Below are positions 1 to 11,410 of a stretch of DNA of 64,000 nucleotides, in pieces. Numbering within the stretch: position 1 is the stretch's first letter; each line of letters starts with the position of its first letter. This stretch comes from Trichaptum fuscoviolaceum. Taxonomy: Eukaryota > Basidiomycota > Agaricomycetes > Hymenochaetales > Trichaptaceae. Both the position numbers and the translations under genes were made by a program. The stretch covers positions 4,215,250 through 4,279,249 of the forward strand of contig CAJSYZ010000003.1 in assembly GCA_910574455.1 (NCBI GenBank). Reading direction: 5' to 3'. The notes beneath the pieces are model-generated. The model searched no databases. It was not told the origin of the DNA and worked only from the letters and a program-made list of their open reading frames with translations.

Positions 1-882
1 CAACTAGTTGTTGTAGTCGGAGTGAACGGAAGTGGCAAATCATCTATTATAAAACTATTGAACCGCATCCTGGACCCTACTAGTGGCCAGATTCTTCTAG
101 ACAGCGTCCCAATGAAGAATTTCAAAATGCACGATTTACGAAGGGCAATGGCAATTCTTCGACAAGACCATACACTCTATCCGCTGTCTCTTCGAGAAAA
201 CATCGAATTAGGTCTTCCATACGCGAATGTAACGACGAATGACATTGAAACAGCAGCGAGAGATGGCGGCTCATATAGATTCATCCAAAAACTGGATGAG
301 AAGTTCGACACAGTCCTCTTTCCGTGTGAACAGGTATATGTGAATGACCATGGCTCCGCGTCTCTTCAATTGAAGGAGATCGAGAAGGAAGTCACCAAGA
401 GGACGGCTGATGTATCGGGTGGAGAGCGACAGCGTTTGTCTGCGTAGGGCTTGTTAAAACCCAACTCACGGTACATCTTCGTTGACATCAGGATAATATA
501 GGTCCCGAACATTCTTGCGGTTGAAGAGTCCAGATATTCGTGTGCTTGTTGCGGATGAACCAACTTCTGCTCTTGACCCTGAAGGAGAATACGAGATGTT
601 CACCCGGTTTCGAGAAGAGTGCAAGGGGAAGACTGCGATTTTCATCACCCATCGCTTCGGCCATCTCACAAGACACGCTGATTTAATACTGTATGTTGAT
701 TTCTCAGGTTGTTTGGCTGCATTTCATATCGTGTTCATTTTAGGTGCATGAAGGAAGGAAGGATTGTTGAGCAAGGTCAGCATGAAGACCTTGTTATGTC
801 TGGCGGTGAGTACAGTAGACTTTACAACGTCCAAGCAAAGGCCTTCCTGGTGAGTGCGAAAGCAAACCATTCAGACTACTGA
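1..882 (+). CDS. ABC transporter, ATP-binding domain (5' partial)
   Basis: C-terminal nucleotide-binding domain of an ABC transporter; the membrane domain lies left of the window. Seen: Walker A (GVNGSGKSS) in the first codons, a Q-loop segment (ILRQDH), the signature VSGGERQR, Walker B (VLVADEPTSALD) and the H-loop (FITHR). Two introns restore the frame: 444-501, which joins RLSA to SRTFLRLK, and 691-743, which joins LIL to CMKEGRIVEQG. The protein ends near 882; an alternative donor at 851 (CTG/GTGAGT) spliced to TGA near 922 would end it about 14 residues earlier. The transported substrate cannot be inferred. Family assignment is firm; membership of the atypical fungal half-transporter group is inference. 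Confidence 0.9.
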
Positions 883-2739
883 ATTCCCAACACACGCTTC
901 TGTGTTACTTCATTTCTTGTAGTGATAAAGTGTTCAAATGATAGTTCTTACAATACGGCTCTTATATGATATTCGAATCTCGAATGTACCCATTATGTGT
1001 TTCTGAAGGTCTGGGAGCATGTTCAAGATCGAGTGGCCGTCGACTCGGAAGAGTAATTATTGGACAAATATGACCTGAGAAATCGCGATGTAGCGTTTAG
1101 AATTTAGATGCTCTCAATTATCTGATTCAGATGTCAAATAGTTACAAATAAACTTGAAAGGTTTCGCAGTGCAAAGTGACCCAAGAAGCAGACCAAGCTA
1201 CGAGAAGACACTCGCTTCTAGATTTTTTCAAAGGGTGGATATAGTAATTGCCGTCGCCCTGGATCTTTGGAAACTTGCAACTCCTGGTTCCGAGCATCTC
1301 TCACAGAGAGCACTGATCTGCAGGTTTATAACATCAGGCGCAAATATAGGTGTATTTATTAGAAACTTACTGTAGAGACCGCCGGCCATAATGGTGCAGT
1401 TATGCTAGTCGCTTCAAATACAGCACTCGCTGGAAGCTGTCGAGTAGAAGAGACGGCCGCGAAGGGGTCAGTATTGATGAGTTTCATGCATGCGTTATTG
1501 AAGCCACGTACTGGTGTCATGGTAGTTGATAAAAAATCTTTCGTTGTCTCGGTCTCAACTGATGAATGACAGGTTTGTAGAGATGAACATCCGTCCTGAA
1601 AGAATATTCACATGGCATTCATCGAGAACGTCGATGAGTTCATCTTCAAAATTAGCAGCAACTTTATACTGACTACTCTGAGGTCAGTCTGCTGAGCATC
1701 GTCTGAATGCTGATTATCTGAAATCTCTCCCCCGTAAATGAACTGTAAAGTAGCATGTCAATTATTTGTCTGAATGATCGTGCACGACTGACCATATTCC
1801 CTACTTTGATTGAGACATTATTGATGTTCCCTAATAAAGGTGAGAACCATCTCTTCGAGAGCACAGGTGATCCCTAACACCGTTGACTACCCTGTTGACG
1901 ATCTCGATGAACTAAATCCACTTACGTCGAAATTACTACCACAAACTAGATCGGCAAAGAACTACGCACGCCACACAACTTAAAGTCGGTAGCATACCCC
2001 AAAGATGAGATGATCTTGTCACGTACATTGGATGGGAGAGGCTGCGCAGAAGTGTGACGGGGGAGTAAGATTGCCCATGTAACAATAAGCGACAGTCTGC
2101 AAAGTTGCATGCTCATTCTCAGCAACGAAGAAAAGATTCTCAATAGCGACTAAGAGAGACACCGTGAAGCTTGAAGAAAGGATCTCATTTGGCCCTTTAA
2201 ATGTCCTTGGATAAGGTTTACTGAAGAAGAGTCACGATCCGGCACTGGTAAGATCACTGTTGAGTAAGGAACAAACACATATCCGTGCAGAACTGTGCTG
2301 TCGCACTGGCTCGATTTTCTTGCATTCTCCAGTAAGACAGAAGTATCTTTGACATTACTCCCACAGCCCTGTGAATTCGAGTCAACACTTTGTTGGTCCA
2401 AGGCACCGCATGATCCAGTAGAGGATATACGACTTATTGACGTCCGCCTTGTCGAGGGATGGATATCCAAAATCAGACGGACACTGTATTCGTCGGAAAA
2501 GACCTTTTCATCAGGTATCAGATTGGCTCTCGTTCGTGGTAGAGCCGAGACGGTGAGTATGCCATTATAGGGCTATGTGTAAATTGGAGTTAGACGTGAT
2601 CGGAGGTTTCCCAGTCTGTCCACTAGCCCATTTCTACCCTTTCACCCGATTAAGCGCCGAACGGAGCTGAGTGTTGGTGGAATCAAGATTGCCCAAATGC
2701 AGAGTCAGTATAAGTAGCACAAAGAAGGATACAAAAGTA
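883..2739. other. intergenic, no recognisable gene
   Basis: About 1.85 kb between the ABC transporter and the 3' end of eIF3f. Open stretches here are short (60-106 codons), occur on both strands at overlapping positions, and show no motif I know. The longest, on the minus strand at 2150-2470, is serine-rich and unlike any family I recognise. It may hold 3' UTRs or decayed sequence. Confidence 0.5.
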
Positions 2740-3952
2740 CTATGTCGATGATACAAGCTGCAGGCGAGCAGAAACTTCGGCTTGTGCTCTTACAAGGTTA
2801 GCGAGGTAAGAAATCATTAATGTATCCTGTAGGGGAAAGAGAAGAGTATCAGGTCAAATAGATACTTTATCGCGATTGCCATTGAACTTACTTGAAGACT
2901 CGACGCAAAGCTTCCCTGATCTAATCCATCTGTGCTCGTCGCAAACGTGTCCAGCAAGTAACGTCCGATCACAGCGTCGCCTTTTATTTCTCCACTAATC
3001 ACTGAACGTACGTACGCAAGTACGCGGTCCAGCATTTCCATCACGGTTTGTACAGAGCGATCAAGAATTTCAAGGTCACTCTCAGTGTTTGTGAGCAGCG
3101 ACGCAGAAGAGAGCGATTTGGTTAGGAGGTCAACTGCGCAACGCAAAGTCATCATTACCAATTCACAAAAGAAAAGCATTCAAGAAGACGTACGACCACT
3201 GCGCTCAGCTTCATTAAAACGCAGCTCGCATGGTATAGGTACGAAGACACAGTTTTCAGGTTTGGGATAAACTCCAACAGGTGAGCTGGTAACATATGCG
3301 AACCGTAAGCCTTTGACTACATATTAGGCGACTTGTTACGCACCTTAGGAACGCCTTTAGGCCTGGTTCCGATCCTGCATCAACACCTGTGTTTAGAGCC
3401 ACATGTACTGCAGAATAAGGTGCAGTCTCTTGCGAGTAGAAGTTTTGAATGAGGGCAGAGTACGTATTCAGATTTGACCCAGTCGAGTACCTTCAGCCAG
3501 GATATGGCACATGAGCTCATTGGTACAATTCACGCTAAGAGTAATACACACCATCCAACAATGACCTCTTTCGGGTTGACTTTATGATGGAGCTCGTACA
3601 TCGTGCGGTGATACTCCATGTCTACAGCAACTTGCTCGCTCGTTTCGCTGTGTAGGACTGCAAAACAATTGTGCACTTCAATCTCCGTGTCCGTACGAGT
3701 ACCGAGGAGAGTTCCAATGACTCGTTCTTGCGCATCTGTTCGTCGTAGATAATGATCAAGAATCGAAAAAAGAGCAACTGGATGGATTATAACGCTCTGC
3801 ACCGAACGTCTGTACAAGTTCATGTGTAAGACAAGTTCATAGAATTGGTCATTGAATAGAAGCACTAACGTTGGGTTCGTGGTTGTCCCCGAGTTGAGGT
3901 TTTGGAGGTGAATTGCTGAAGACGGTGGGCCTAGCGTCATTTTAAAAGTCAA
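2740..3952 (-). CDS. EIF3F: Translation initiation factor eIF3 subunit F
   Basis: Subunit of the eIF3 scaffold that binds the 40S ribosome during initiation; cytoplasmic. Five exons: 3952-3552, 3490-3344, 3285-3194, 3133-2892, 2826-2740, giving 322 residues. An MPN (Mov34) domain begins about residue 35 ([27 protein letters not shown]). Further conserved segments are [38 protein letters not shown], and a C-terminal helix [19 protein letters not shown]. The start could also be the second ATG four codons in (3940). eIF3f belongs to the non-catalytic MPN-minus class, a family fact. It is head to head with TOM7 across 128 bases. Confidence 0.96.
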
Positions 3953-4080
3953 AGAGGTGTATAACTGAGGCCGGAGAGGTTCTGACTTGTTTGACGCGGA
4001 CTGATGAATGCAAAATTTCGAGAGACCGCGTGTCCCAAAACGGGAGCGTGTCTTTTACTACTTCACCACCACCAACGACC
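3953..4080. promoter_or_regulatory. shared promoter between eIF3f and TOM7
   Basis: The 128 bases between the two divergent start codons must hold both 5' UTRs and core promoters. No clear TATA box is visible. A bidirectional promoter is inferred from spacing alone. Confidence 0.5.
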
Positions 4081-4427
4081 ATGACAAAATACCTGGAATA
4101 CCTGGCGCCCTCGGAGGAGACGAAAGTATGCAGAAGATTTTTGTGCCTTTGCTAAGATATAACTCTGACAGATTTAACCACTAGGAACGGTTGGCTAAGG
4201 TTATCGATGTCGGACATGTACGTTAGTAAAAATTAGCTCTACTTTGGGGCTCACTCTCCTTCGCAGACCGTTCTTCAGTATGGTTGGATACCTTTGATCA
4301 TTTATGTTGGTTATACGAGGAGCAATCCTCAGCCCTCACTTATAAAGTGCGTACGATAAAAGCGTCCTCGGGGTTACTATCGTCTAAACTGTATACTTAT
4401 TACAGATTGTTGAGCCCTTTGGCATAA
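4081..4427 (+). CDS. TOM7: Mitochondrial import receptor subunit Tom7
   Basis: Small tail-anchored subunit of the TOM complex in the outer mitochondrial membrane, which modulates complex assembly. Four tiny exons (4081-4125, 4185-4217, 4267-4346, 4406-4427) encode 59 residues. The core YGWIPLIIYVGYTRSNPQPS, followed by LIKLLSPLA and the stop, is the hallmark of the family. The N-terminal exon (MTKYLEYLAPSEETK) and the second exon (ERLAKVIDVGH) match the soluble helix before the membrane segment. No single reading frame covers the gene, so ORF-based callers easily miss it. Length is typical for Tom7 (50-60 residues). Confidence 0.96.
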
Positions 4428-4921
4428 ACTTCATCCAGTTGCACCGTTGATTTGTACTGCATACCCTACGACTTAATTCTACATCACTACTCATGTCTCA
4501 AGCTCACTTTGCGTGTTTTTCATGGTCTGCCGCTCTACTAGAAGTAAGGACAAGGTGCTCCTATTTCGTGCAGTGAGTCAATCTTTCATTTCCCCCATTT
4601 CGTTTTACTCCTACCCCCCTCCCACACTCTTCTTTCGTTTTTGTGAGGCTGTGATTAATAATGTTCGTGGTAGTACCTTTGTGTACCTGTTCGTCGACTC
4701 GTATTCGAGCGACCGGACCGGTCTTAACCGCTTCCCAAGGAGCTGGTTTCGCCGGTTTGCTTAGTGAAGAAAAGACAAGGCCAGATATGAGCCCTTCCTC
4801 ACCCATTTTTTGCTCTCTTTCAGTGGATACATGATACAGTACTGACAACATACGACAGCAGACAAACATTCACTCCACGACACAAATAGGACCTGAAGAA
4901 ACAATGATGCAAATCGTAGAG
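4428..4921. other. convergent spacer between TOM7 and the RING ligase
   Basis: About 490 bases between two 3' ends. An antisense pair of open frames (4513-4764 plus, 4561-4869 minus) overlaps here without recognisable motifs. I see only likely 3' UTR sequence. Confidence 0.45.
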
Positions 4922-6403
4922 TTACATATAAATCCGTCGTAAATCTGTGGCACCCGTAATTCGTTTACAAATGGGACATAGCTTCGTAGAACCTAGGCAC
5001 CGAAGCCAACATTCTCGACAGCACGTATGCCAGCATCCAGTCGAAACAGTTGGTTCATTATAGGGGTCAAGACAAATACGGCAGAGTAATGAAGTCGAAG
5101 ATGAAACTCGCATGGATTCCTGAATTCCGAAAGCAACGATTGAGCTTCTGAAATCAACGGCTAGCGAGACAACTTGAAGAACATACCAGCTGATTGATTT
5201 TGTTTTCTAGAGCAGTAATGAGCTTCGTTGGGCTACCACTCTGTCTGGCCGAAATGATTGCTTGTTCCATTTTATCCGTATCCCCAACGCCCATGACCTG
5301 TTCCATCTCTGCTCGTACACCATCCAAATCCGTGATTGATGCTCTTCGTGTAACAACTTTTCCCTCTGCGACGAGATCCCGCAGTGACCTCCCTCCGCCT
5401 GGTTCGTCATCATCGTCGATGTCAACTACAGCGCTCTCGTCAACATCTGTCCGAGCAACGGCAAATGAAGGGTCAAGGATATCTCGTTCTGTAAACTGTG
5501 CACCGCCGAAAACCGCCTCATCATCACCATCCACGTCAACATCCTCGTCCACATCTAGCTGGTTCCGATCTCGTATGTGAAAACCCGTCCCCCTCAGCCC
5601 GTTCACGTCTGTCAAACGGATTCGTACTTCGCCATTGACCTCGATCTCTCCCCACGCATCAACGTCATGTCTTGAATTTCGCTGCCTCTCCTCTGATTCA
5701 GCCTGTATTCTGCTTGCATTCATGACGCACGAATCGACGTGTGCCTCAACCATCTCCATGTCTCCACGTATCACTTGAAGGCATATTGGGCACGTCGCAT
5801 CCTCTCCTGTAACCATGGAATGACGGTCTTCATCGTCCAATGCTATAAGCTCTTTGAGTTTTGCATGCCTTCCTTTACGCTTTCGCTGTATGAGCTTGAC
5901 TGTCTTCTCCACTTGATCTATTGAGTTCAGTGCCGGGTCGCCCTTCGGGTTCAGAGACTTCCGTGCCTTTGCAGCTGCACCACGACGACTCGTGCTAGGC
6001 CTGTCTAACGGTTAACTTTATCCGTCAGAAAAGGATAGTAAGAAGACCCACCCTGCTTCATCGACAACTACAGAAGAACCAGCAGTCTTCAGAATTTCGT
6101 CTACTCGATGCAACTCGAGGTCAAGATGAGCTCCTAATAGTCGAACCGGGATTGCTTCCTCGCACACGGGACATTGCCTTGTTACCGCTCGTTTTGCTGT
6201 GTGTATTTAAATAGCTTATTAGAAATATTAGAAATGCAAATGAATGATCAGACCGGCTCACATCTTTTCTGAATCGGCTGGATGTCGGGTGGAGGTGATA
6301 AGGAGGAACTTTGCTCTCTACTACTTGGTGTTTCAATAGATTCCTCACGAGCTCGTTTCTTGCCTCTGGGGATGTTCCAATTAGTAAAAGCTCCAGAATG
6401 CAT
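4922..6403 (-). CDS. RNF220-like RING E3 ubiquitin ligase
   Basis: Predicted E3 ubiquitin ligase of 432 residues. Exons 6403-6262, 6196-6052, 6000-5187, 5119-4922. The C-terminal RING is clear: CRICLDPYNEPTVSTGCWHT then CCRECWLRCLGSTKLCPICK, finishing with DLRRIYM at the very end; animal RNF220 has the same layout with the same LRR(I/V)Y ending. Two more CxxC zinc motifs lie upstream: CPVCEEAIPVRLLGAHLDLELH (about residue 54; 22 residues, key ligands C, C, H, H) and CPICLQVIRGDMEMVEAHVD (about residue 160). An acidic segment DVDEDVDVDGDDE sits mid-protein. Substrates cannot be read from sequence. The RNF220 relationship rests on the RING spacing and C-terminus. Confidence 0.88.
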
Positions 6404-6755
6404 CCTTCCTAAGCGGAGCTCACTTGGCGTCTCTCCCCATGGCGATTTTCGTCGGAAATTATGTGCAAGTATTTCTTGATAGCTCTACGGAATATTTCCC
6501 GGTGTTTAGCACCAATCTAGGCGGGCTGTCGGGATGGATGGCGGCGTCGTTGAGTGGATAACGCGCCTTCGCTATTCGGAAGACTCGGAGACAGTCCGGT
6601 CGTTCTCACGCCGGCGCGACGCGCTACACGTGACGAGGGCTGAAGCTAATATTATATTTATTATTTTAAAGCGCGTTTTTCGCTTTGTCTTTTCTCCATC
6701 TCTTTTGTCACCTCACTCTAGTCTCTCAGCATTCTTCGCCGCAAACACGGAAAAG
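6404..6755. promoter_or_regulatory. divergent intergenic promoter region
   Basis: The 352 bases between the start codons of the RING ligase (minus) and the hypothetical protein (plus). An AT-rich run (6648-6670) followed by a CT-rich stretch and TCTCAGCATTCTTCGCC lies 30-100 bases before the plus-strand ATG, resembling a fungal pyrimidine-rich transcription start region. Inference from composition. Confidence 0.4.
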
Positions 6756-7989
6756 ATGACTGAAGCTCAACCAACATCAGTCGCAAGTTTGACCACAACT
6801 TCGAGCAAGGCCGAAAAGGAGAATGCACAAATTAAGCAGACTACGTTGCAACTTTGCATTAAAGATACGCCTTCTCTTAAACGAAAGAGTCGAACGCTCA
6901 CAGTAAAACCGGGCGGTAAGGACTTCCGTCGTATTGGCTATTCTGAATTTTATACCTACGCTCTTCTACAGAGGAGCTCGACCTAGAGTCTGCTACCCTT
7001 CCCCTTAAAAGAGCTGTATGTCCTTCGCTTTCCAGTGCACTGCGAACATCGTTCCTCAAGATACTTTAAAGGTTGTCGAGGCGATGAGGAAGCGTATTAT
7101 TGAGGTAAATTTGGTGATCGCGCTTCGAAGAGGACATTCACTGAATGCATGCAGCTGGAAGACGCGCTCGAGGACCAACCAGTCGCAAAGCGTTCGAAAA
7201 CGACCAAGAAGACGGAAGATGCGCCTTCAGCGGGGTCTTCGTATTCAGCGGCAACAGCGAGCGCAAAGGTGGATAAGAAAAAAGTGGACGTATTGCTGAA
7301 GAAATTTTGGAGCAGGTACGATAACCATATCCACCTTGCTTGAGGACCGTTGATTAAGTCCAACTACGCGCATTTAGTTTGCAGAAGGAGGTGAAAACAG
7401 AGAAATATAAATTCCGAGGAGGAGATCCAAAGGTTTGCAGGATTGAGGAGGTCGTTGAGGAGGCCGAGTTTCACGCAATATTCGACGGCAAAGGGCTTCA
7501 AACTCAACCTACGGCGACAAACAAGCCGACATCAACCGTGACGATCAAGGAATTTGTAAGTGCTTGCCTTTCGCTGCCATCCGAGTGCCTCTTAACAATA
7601 ACGCTGTTTACAGTCTGCCAGCGAAATCGTGACCCTCTTCGACAAGCATTTCAAAGAGCTGAAGGGAAACCGATACAGTGTCGGTGGTGAGTAGTCCCAG
7701 TTTCATAACATGAATCCTGATTTGCTTGGCCTAACCCATTCCGGCTCATCGGATAGGTATACTGGCCAACTTCGCCAAGGGTGAAAAGATTGGGCTTGTT
7801 GAGCTTCAAATCAATTCGCTGCAAATCAGCTATGCAAAGAACACTATGAAGTGCGCTTTGAAGTTTGAGGTCGAAGAGGCCACCCCCTATCGTCTTGGTC
7901 TCGACGAAGATTTCGGCGATGACGGATACTACCTAGGCCATCGCCCGGCCCGCCGTCGCAACTATGGATGGGTCTTCACCGGTGTCTAA
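6756..7989 (+). CDS. conserved-looking hypothetical protein
   Basis: I do not recognise this family. Seven exons (6756-6915, 6972-7015, 7072-7104, 7155-7315, 7378-7555, 7614-7686, 7757-7989) give 293 residues in one continuous frame. The N-terminus is low-complexity and T/K-rich, then a short helix VVEAMRKRIIELEDALE, a basic K-rich linker (KRSKTTKK), a lysine/glutamate-rich central region with KEVKTEKYKFRGGDP, and a compact C-terminal domain (GGILANFAKGEKIGLVELQI; GWVFTGV at the end). The regular splicing and sustained frame say it is a real gene. No catalytic motif is visible. The third exon uses an AAAG acceptor; an alternative 20-base intron there was rejected. Confidence 0.75.
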
Positions 7990-8134
7990 GTATATCCCAA
8001 CTTCTCTGATATTGTCATATAACGTGTTTGTCTTGCTTTCTTTTGCCTTCCGCTTTGCTATTGAAGTTTTGCGATCTAATATGTAAATATTGCGAGGCCA
8101 AATTTGTATAATGTAGAAATAGAGTCGTATAATT

Positions 8135-8734
8135 TCAATGTGCTGCATGCTCGTGATCGAATAAGGGACCCAGCGTTGGCTACAGCGAGACACAGCGTAA
8201 GTTTTGGCGAGGACTTCATAGCGAGATATTTGACATACGGGAATGTTTCTTTCCCTAATTCACAGATGTATAGGTTTAGCACTGCGTCACAACGTCTCAA
8301 GAATGCTTGTATAGCCCACCATTTAGTACCACCGGGAGAACAGGCAGCTGAAGGAAACATGATCAGCGTCCAGAGAAGTGACTGGAACCAATGGAACGCA
8401 CGAGTATAAGGGTCTGGGTGTCTTTTCGCTTCTAAATCTGCCTCTGCCTTCTCCAGAATCACCGCAAGTGCTCGTGGATCATGCACATTCCTGTATCATT
8501 ATGCCAAAGTGTGTCAGCGAATCTCGACATCCCCGAACGTGAGTCCTGCTGGTAGTTGCATCCCTATACTTACCGATTCCTCTCAAATTCTGCCCTGATC
8601 TCTATTGCCTTCGACCGCCAAATATCTCTGCGAATAGTCCAATCCAGCTCATTCTTGAGGTAACGTTTGTACAGTGATTTCACGTAGTAGCGATGGGCCG
8701 CAGAAAATGGTGAAACGGCCTTGGCGACCGACAT
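8135..8734 (-). CDS. NDUFB9: NADH dehydrogenase subunit NDUFB9 (LYR family)
   Basis: Accessory subunit of mitochondrial complex I and a LYR-motif protein that in this family binds acyl carrier protein. Five exons (8734-8574, 8490-8402, 8347-8320, 8254-8239, 8179-8135) encode 112 residues. Visible: the LYR motif SLYKRYLKNELDW, the helix RDIWRSKAIEIRAEFERN, HDPRALAVILEKAEADLEAK, then HPDPYTPACSPGGTKWERNI, the typical HPxPY...PGGTxxER ending. The last exons are 16 and 45 bases long, so the C-terminus (PTLGPLFDHEHAAH) appears only after splicing. Length fits fungal orthologues. It lies 145 bases from the convergent end of the preceding plus-strand gene. Confidence 0.93.
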
Positions 8735-9059
8735 GATATCCCCGAATCAATTGTAGGAACAAATCCTTCAAAGACGATGCAGAAGAGTTCTGGTGGTTGT
8801 GAGAATGAGAATCGTCGTTCGTGTCCTCGTTGACGTTGAGATCGCCAACTCCAAATTTGGAGATGTTCTGTTTTTCCGTATTTGACTTCAGTGGCACAGA
8901 CTCAGTCACTGGCATCCAACTTGAAACAAATCAGTGGCAAAGGATTCAAAACGCTGATTATTATTCATCACTCAAACCAAAGCAAAAATACAAAACATTG
9001 AAAATCCCAGAGAAATAGCAGTGTATGAAGCGACATTCCAAGAACCCAATAATTTATCT
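8735..9059. other. spacer upstream of NDUFB9
   Basis: About 325 bases between the NDUFB9 start and the GH125 stop, both on the minus strand. A minus-strand open frame (8649-8915) runs through into NDUFB9 in another frame and is judged a chance overlap. Otherwise AT-rich, with no site I can name. Confidence 0.4.
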
Positions 9060-11410
9060 TTAAAGTACAATATCCGACATTTTGAACGGCTTGCCATCCT
9101 CAAACAACAGATGAGGTTTAGTTTCCGCAAGGAATAATACAGCTTCCGAAAAGTAAGACTATTATGAGAAGTTAGCGTTTATTTTTGAAGTTAGTTAGAG
9201 AAGAGACGCCATACGTTCGCCCATGCACTACAATAGTTGGATAAGTAAGCGTTGGGAACGTGCAGTATTTTGATCTCTACTTACAACCACTGTCTTGTAT
9301 ATGATTGTGCATGATGTGTATGAACACCTTTGAATCTTCAGGATACAAACAATTAGAAGAGATAGCTCACGACTTACTCTCGTGTATTAGACCAAGACCG
9401 GAAGTCGTGTTCTTGAGATACTCCAATTTCGCCAGGATGTCCTGGCAGAAACTAAGTGAACGAGAAGAACCGTGACAGTATACAACTTACTTCATCATCC
9501 CATCCAGTAATTACTTCTGTCACGATGCCCATAGGCCACGGGTGGGCCTCGTCGATATGCTGACCACCGACTCCACGTATTGCCGGACCGACACCTATTA
9601 ATCCGATTCACAGATTGTCTTGTAAATCTTAAAGCAAGACTCCCTACCATAGTAAGGATTGCCTTCCGGGTTAAGCAGCATCTTCCGTGTATTTCGGTAA
9701 ACTTCATTTGTATTATTTACATATCCGAGATACGGTATAGAGACCAAAGAAGGGACGTTTGCATCTGCATAAAAATCAATAAAATCACTTATGTATTAGC
9801 CTATGAACAAGAGCTTACCGTCTTGCATAACTACTCCCCCATATCCTGCAAAGGAGTGACAGTATATGAGTGACAATAACTTAGCGTAAAAGCAGACAAA
9901 CTACCGTCAACTTCGTAAGCGAAGACTTTGCCCCACTCTTCCGTGCTGACAACCCCATACTTCCAGATGGCCTTATCAACAGTATCCGCCCACTTCCTGG
10001 CCTGCTTCACAAGATCAGGTCGAACATTGATTCTCTCCAACAGGTCTGCAAGTTTCTTGAGCTCGACGACCAGCATCGCTTGGTGCGGAATATTATATGG
10101 AAAGATGACCACGTCATCTAGTAATATATGAGTTTGTAAGAGTTCAGAACTGGACTGAATTGAACGAAGCTTACCCGAAGGACGGTAAGTTGTCCCAACC
10201 ATCCCTATTTTCCTCTTCGGAGGACCTCTGCCATCGTTTCGCATGTATTGCTGGTTCGGACCACTCTGAAGATTCCCATTAGTGAACAAACCCGAGATAA
10301 TAACAGCAAGACACACGATGTTATAGAAAGAAACTACGTTTCCATCCAGATCAAACGAGGGTGTCGACTGTTCTTGGATCACTTGGAAGATGGCTTCGAT
10401 TGCACTGAACCCTGCATCGGAGGCTCATTATCAGACCATTAATTGTCGGTGAGAAGGACGCTGGACGTACACCTTCGTCCGTCATAAAGGAACATTTCTT
10501 CGTCTTGAGAATACTCATAGTAAAGACGACTTAGTTGGAGGAAGCTAAGTAATGAATCTAGCTCATACTAAGAAAATCAATTGTAATGTCTTTTGAAGAA
10601 GATGGGCAACTAACACCGCATGTCCAAACGATTTTCATATCGTCATGTGGGGAAATTCGTGCACCGGTATCTCCACTACAACATTGCGGTTTGAGGCCCT
10701 GGTACTTACAATTAAATAGAATATTCAGTGCAGCATATAAAACGAATTACCGATTCAGCGGGAGGCTGGAAGGCGTTGCAGTATGGGAAGGTCGTGATGT
10801 AGCGGGCTGAGGAAGCAGACTAAGCGACCATTGAGTTCATCCTGGAGTAGTTACATACCTTGGAGATTGACAACTCCTCTTGTCAGATTACGGAGTGCAT
10901 CATCCTTGCCAATCAGTGGTAGATACTGCTTAAACTGGTTTGCAGCATCGCGAAGCCATTCCGCCGGAATATCACCAGTCACTACAAACGTCAAGTCCTC
11001 ATTATGCCACTTGATCGTGGTGTCGAGCGTATTTGGGAACGTATTTTCAAACAATCTGGAGCATTATTAAACCGTGACACTATTTGAGTCCACTGTATAC
11101 TCACCTTGCCAAATCCTTGTCCTTCATCCTACTCGTCATGTCCGATATCACCCTTTCCACAGCTGGGCTGCTGAACGTTCGACATTCCTCCTTCTGTCGC
11201 ATATACGGGAGACGTAGAGGACCTAGCACAGCTCATCAGCACGTTATCAACCAAGCTGTAACGTAGGTGATCACCTTCGGAGAGTGGCTCATGTGCACGT
11301 AGTGAATAGTACGAATACTGCTCGCAATAGGCCCGTTTCTGCTCCTCCTCCAACACCGCGCAAGCCGCACATAAGGCCAGTGTCAAGAACGCAGAGAAGC
11401 GAAAGGCCAT
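9060..11410 (-). CDS. mug157: GH125 exo-alpha-1,6-mannosidase (Mug157 / DUF1237 family)
   Basis: Secretory-pathway glycoside hydrolase of family 125, whose characterised bacterial members remove alpha-1,6-mannose. Sixteen exons keep one frame for 510 residues: 11410-11275, 11222-11105, 11055-10859, 10806-10751, 10698-10615, 10567-10471, 10411-10338, 10265-10175, 10117-9905, 9845-9819, 9764-9648, 9594-9491, 9441-9378, 9327-9285, 9227-9215, 9158-9060. Signal peptide [20 protein letters not shown]. Family blocks: [101 protein letters not shown]. One difference from relatives I recall: the segment before YELDS is shortened and cysteine-rich (KPQCCSG...WTCG). Confidence 0.95.

Noticed and set aside
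7016..7035. An apparent 20-base intron (GTATGT...TTCCAG) in the unrecognised seven-exon gene.
   Set aside because: Both ends look perfect, but a normal 56-base intron (7016-7071) with an AAAG acceptor keeps the same frame and gives a good helix (VVEAMRKRIIELEDALE). Fungal introns of 20 bases are not expected.
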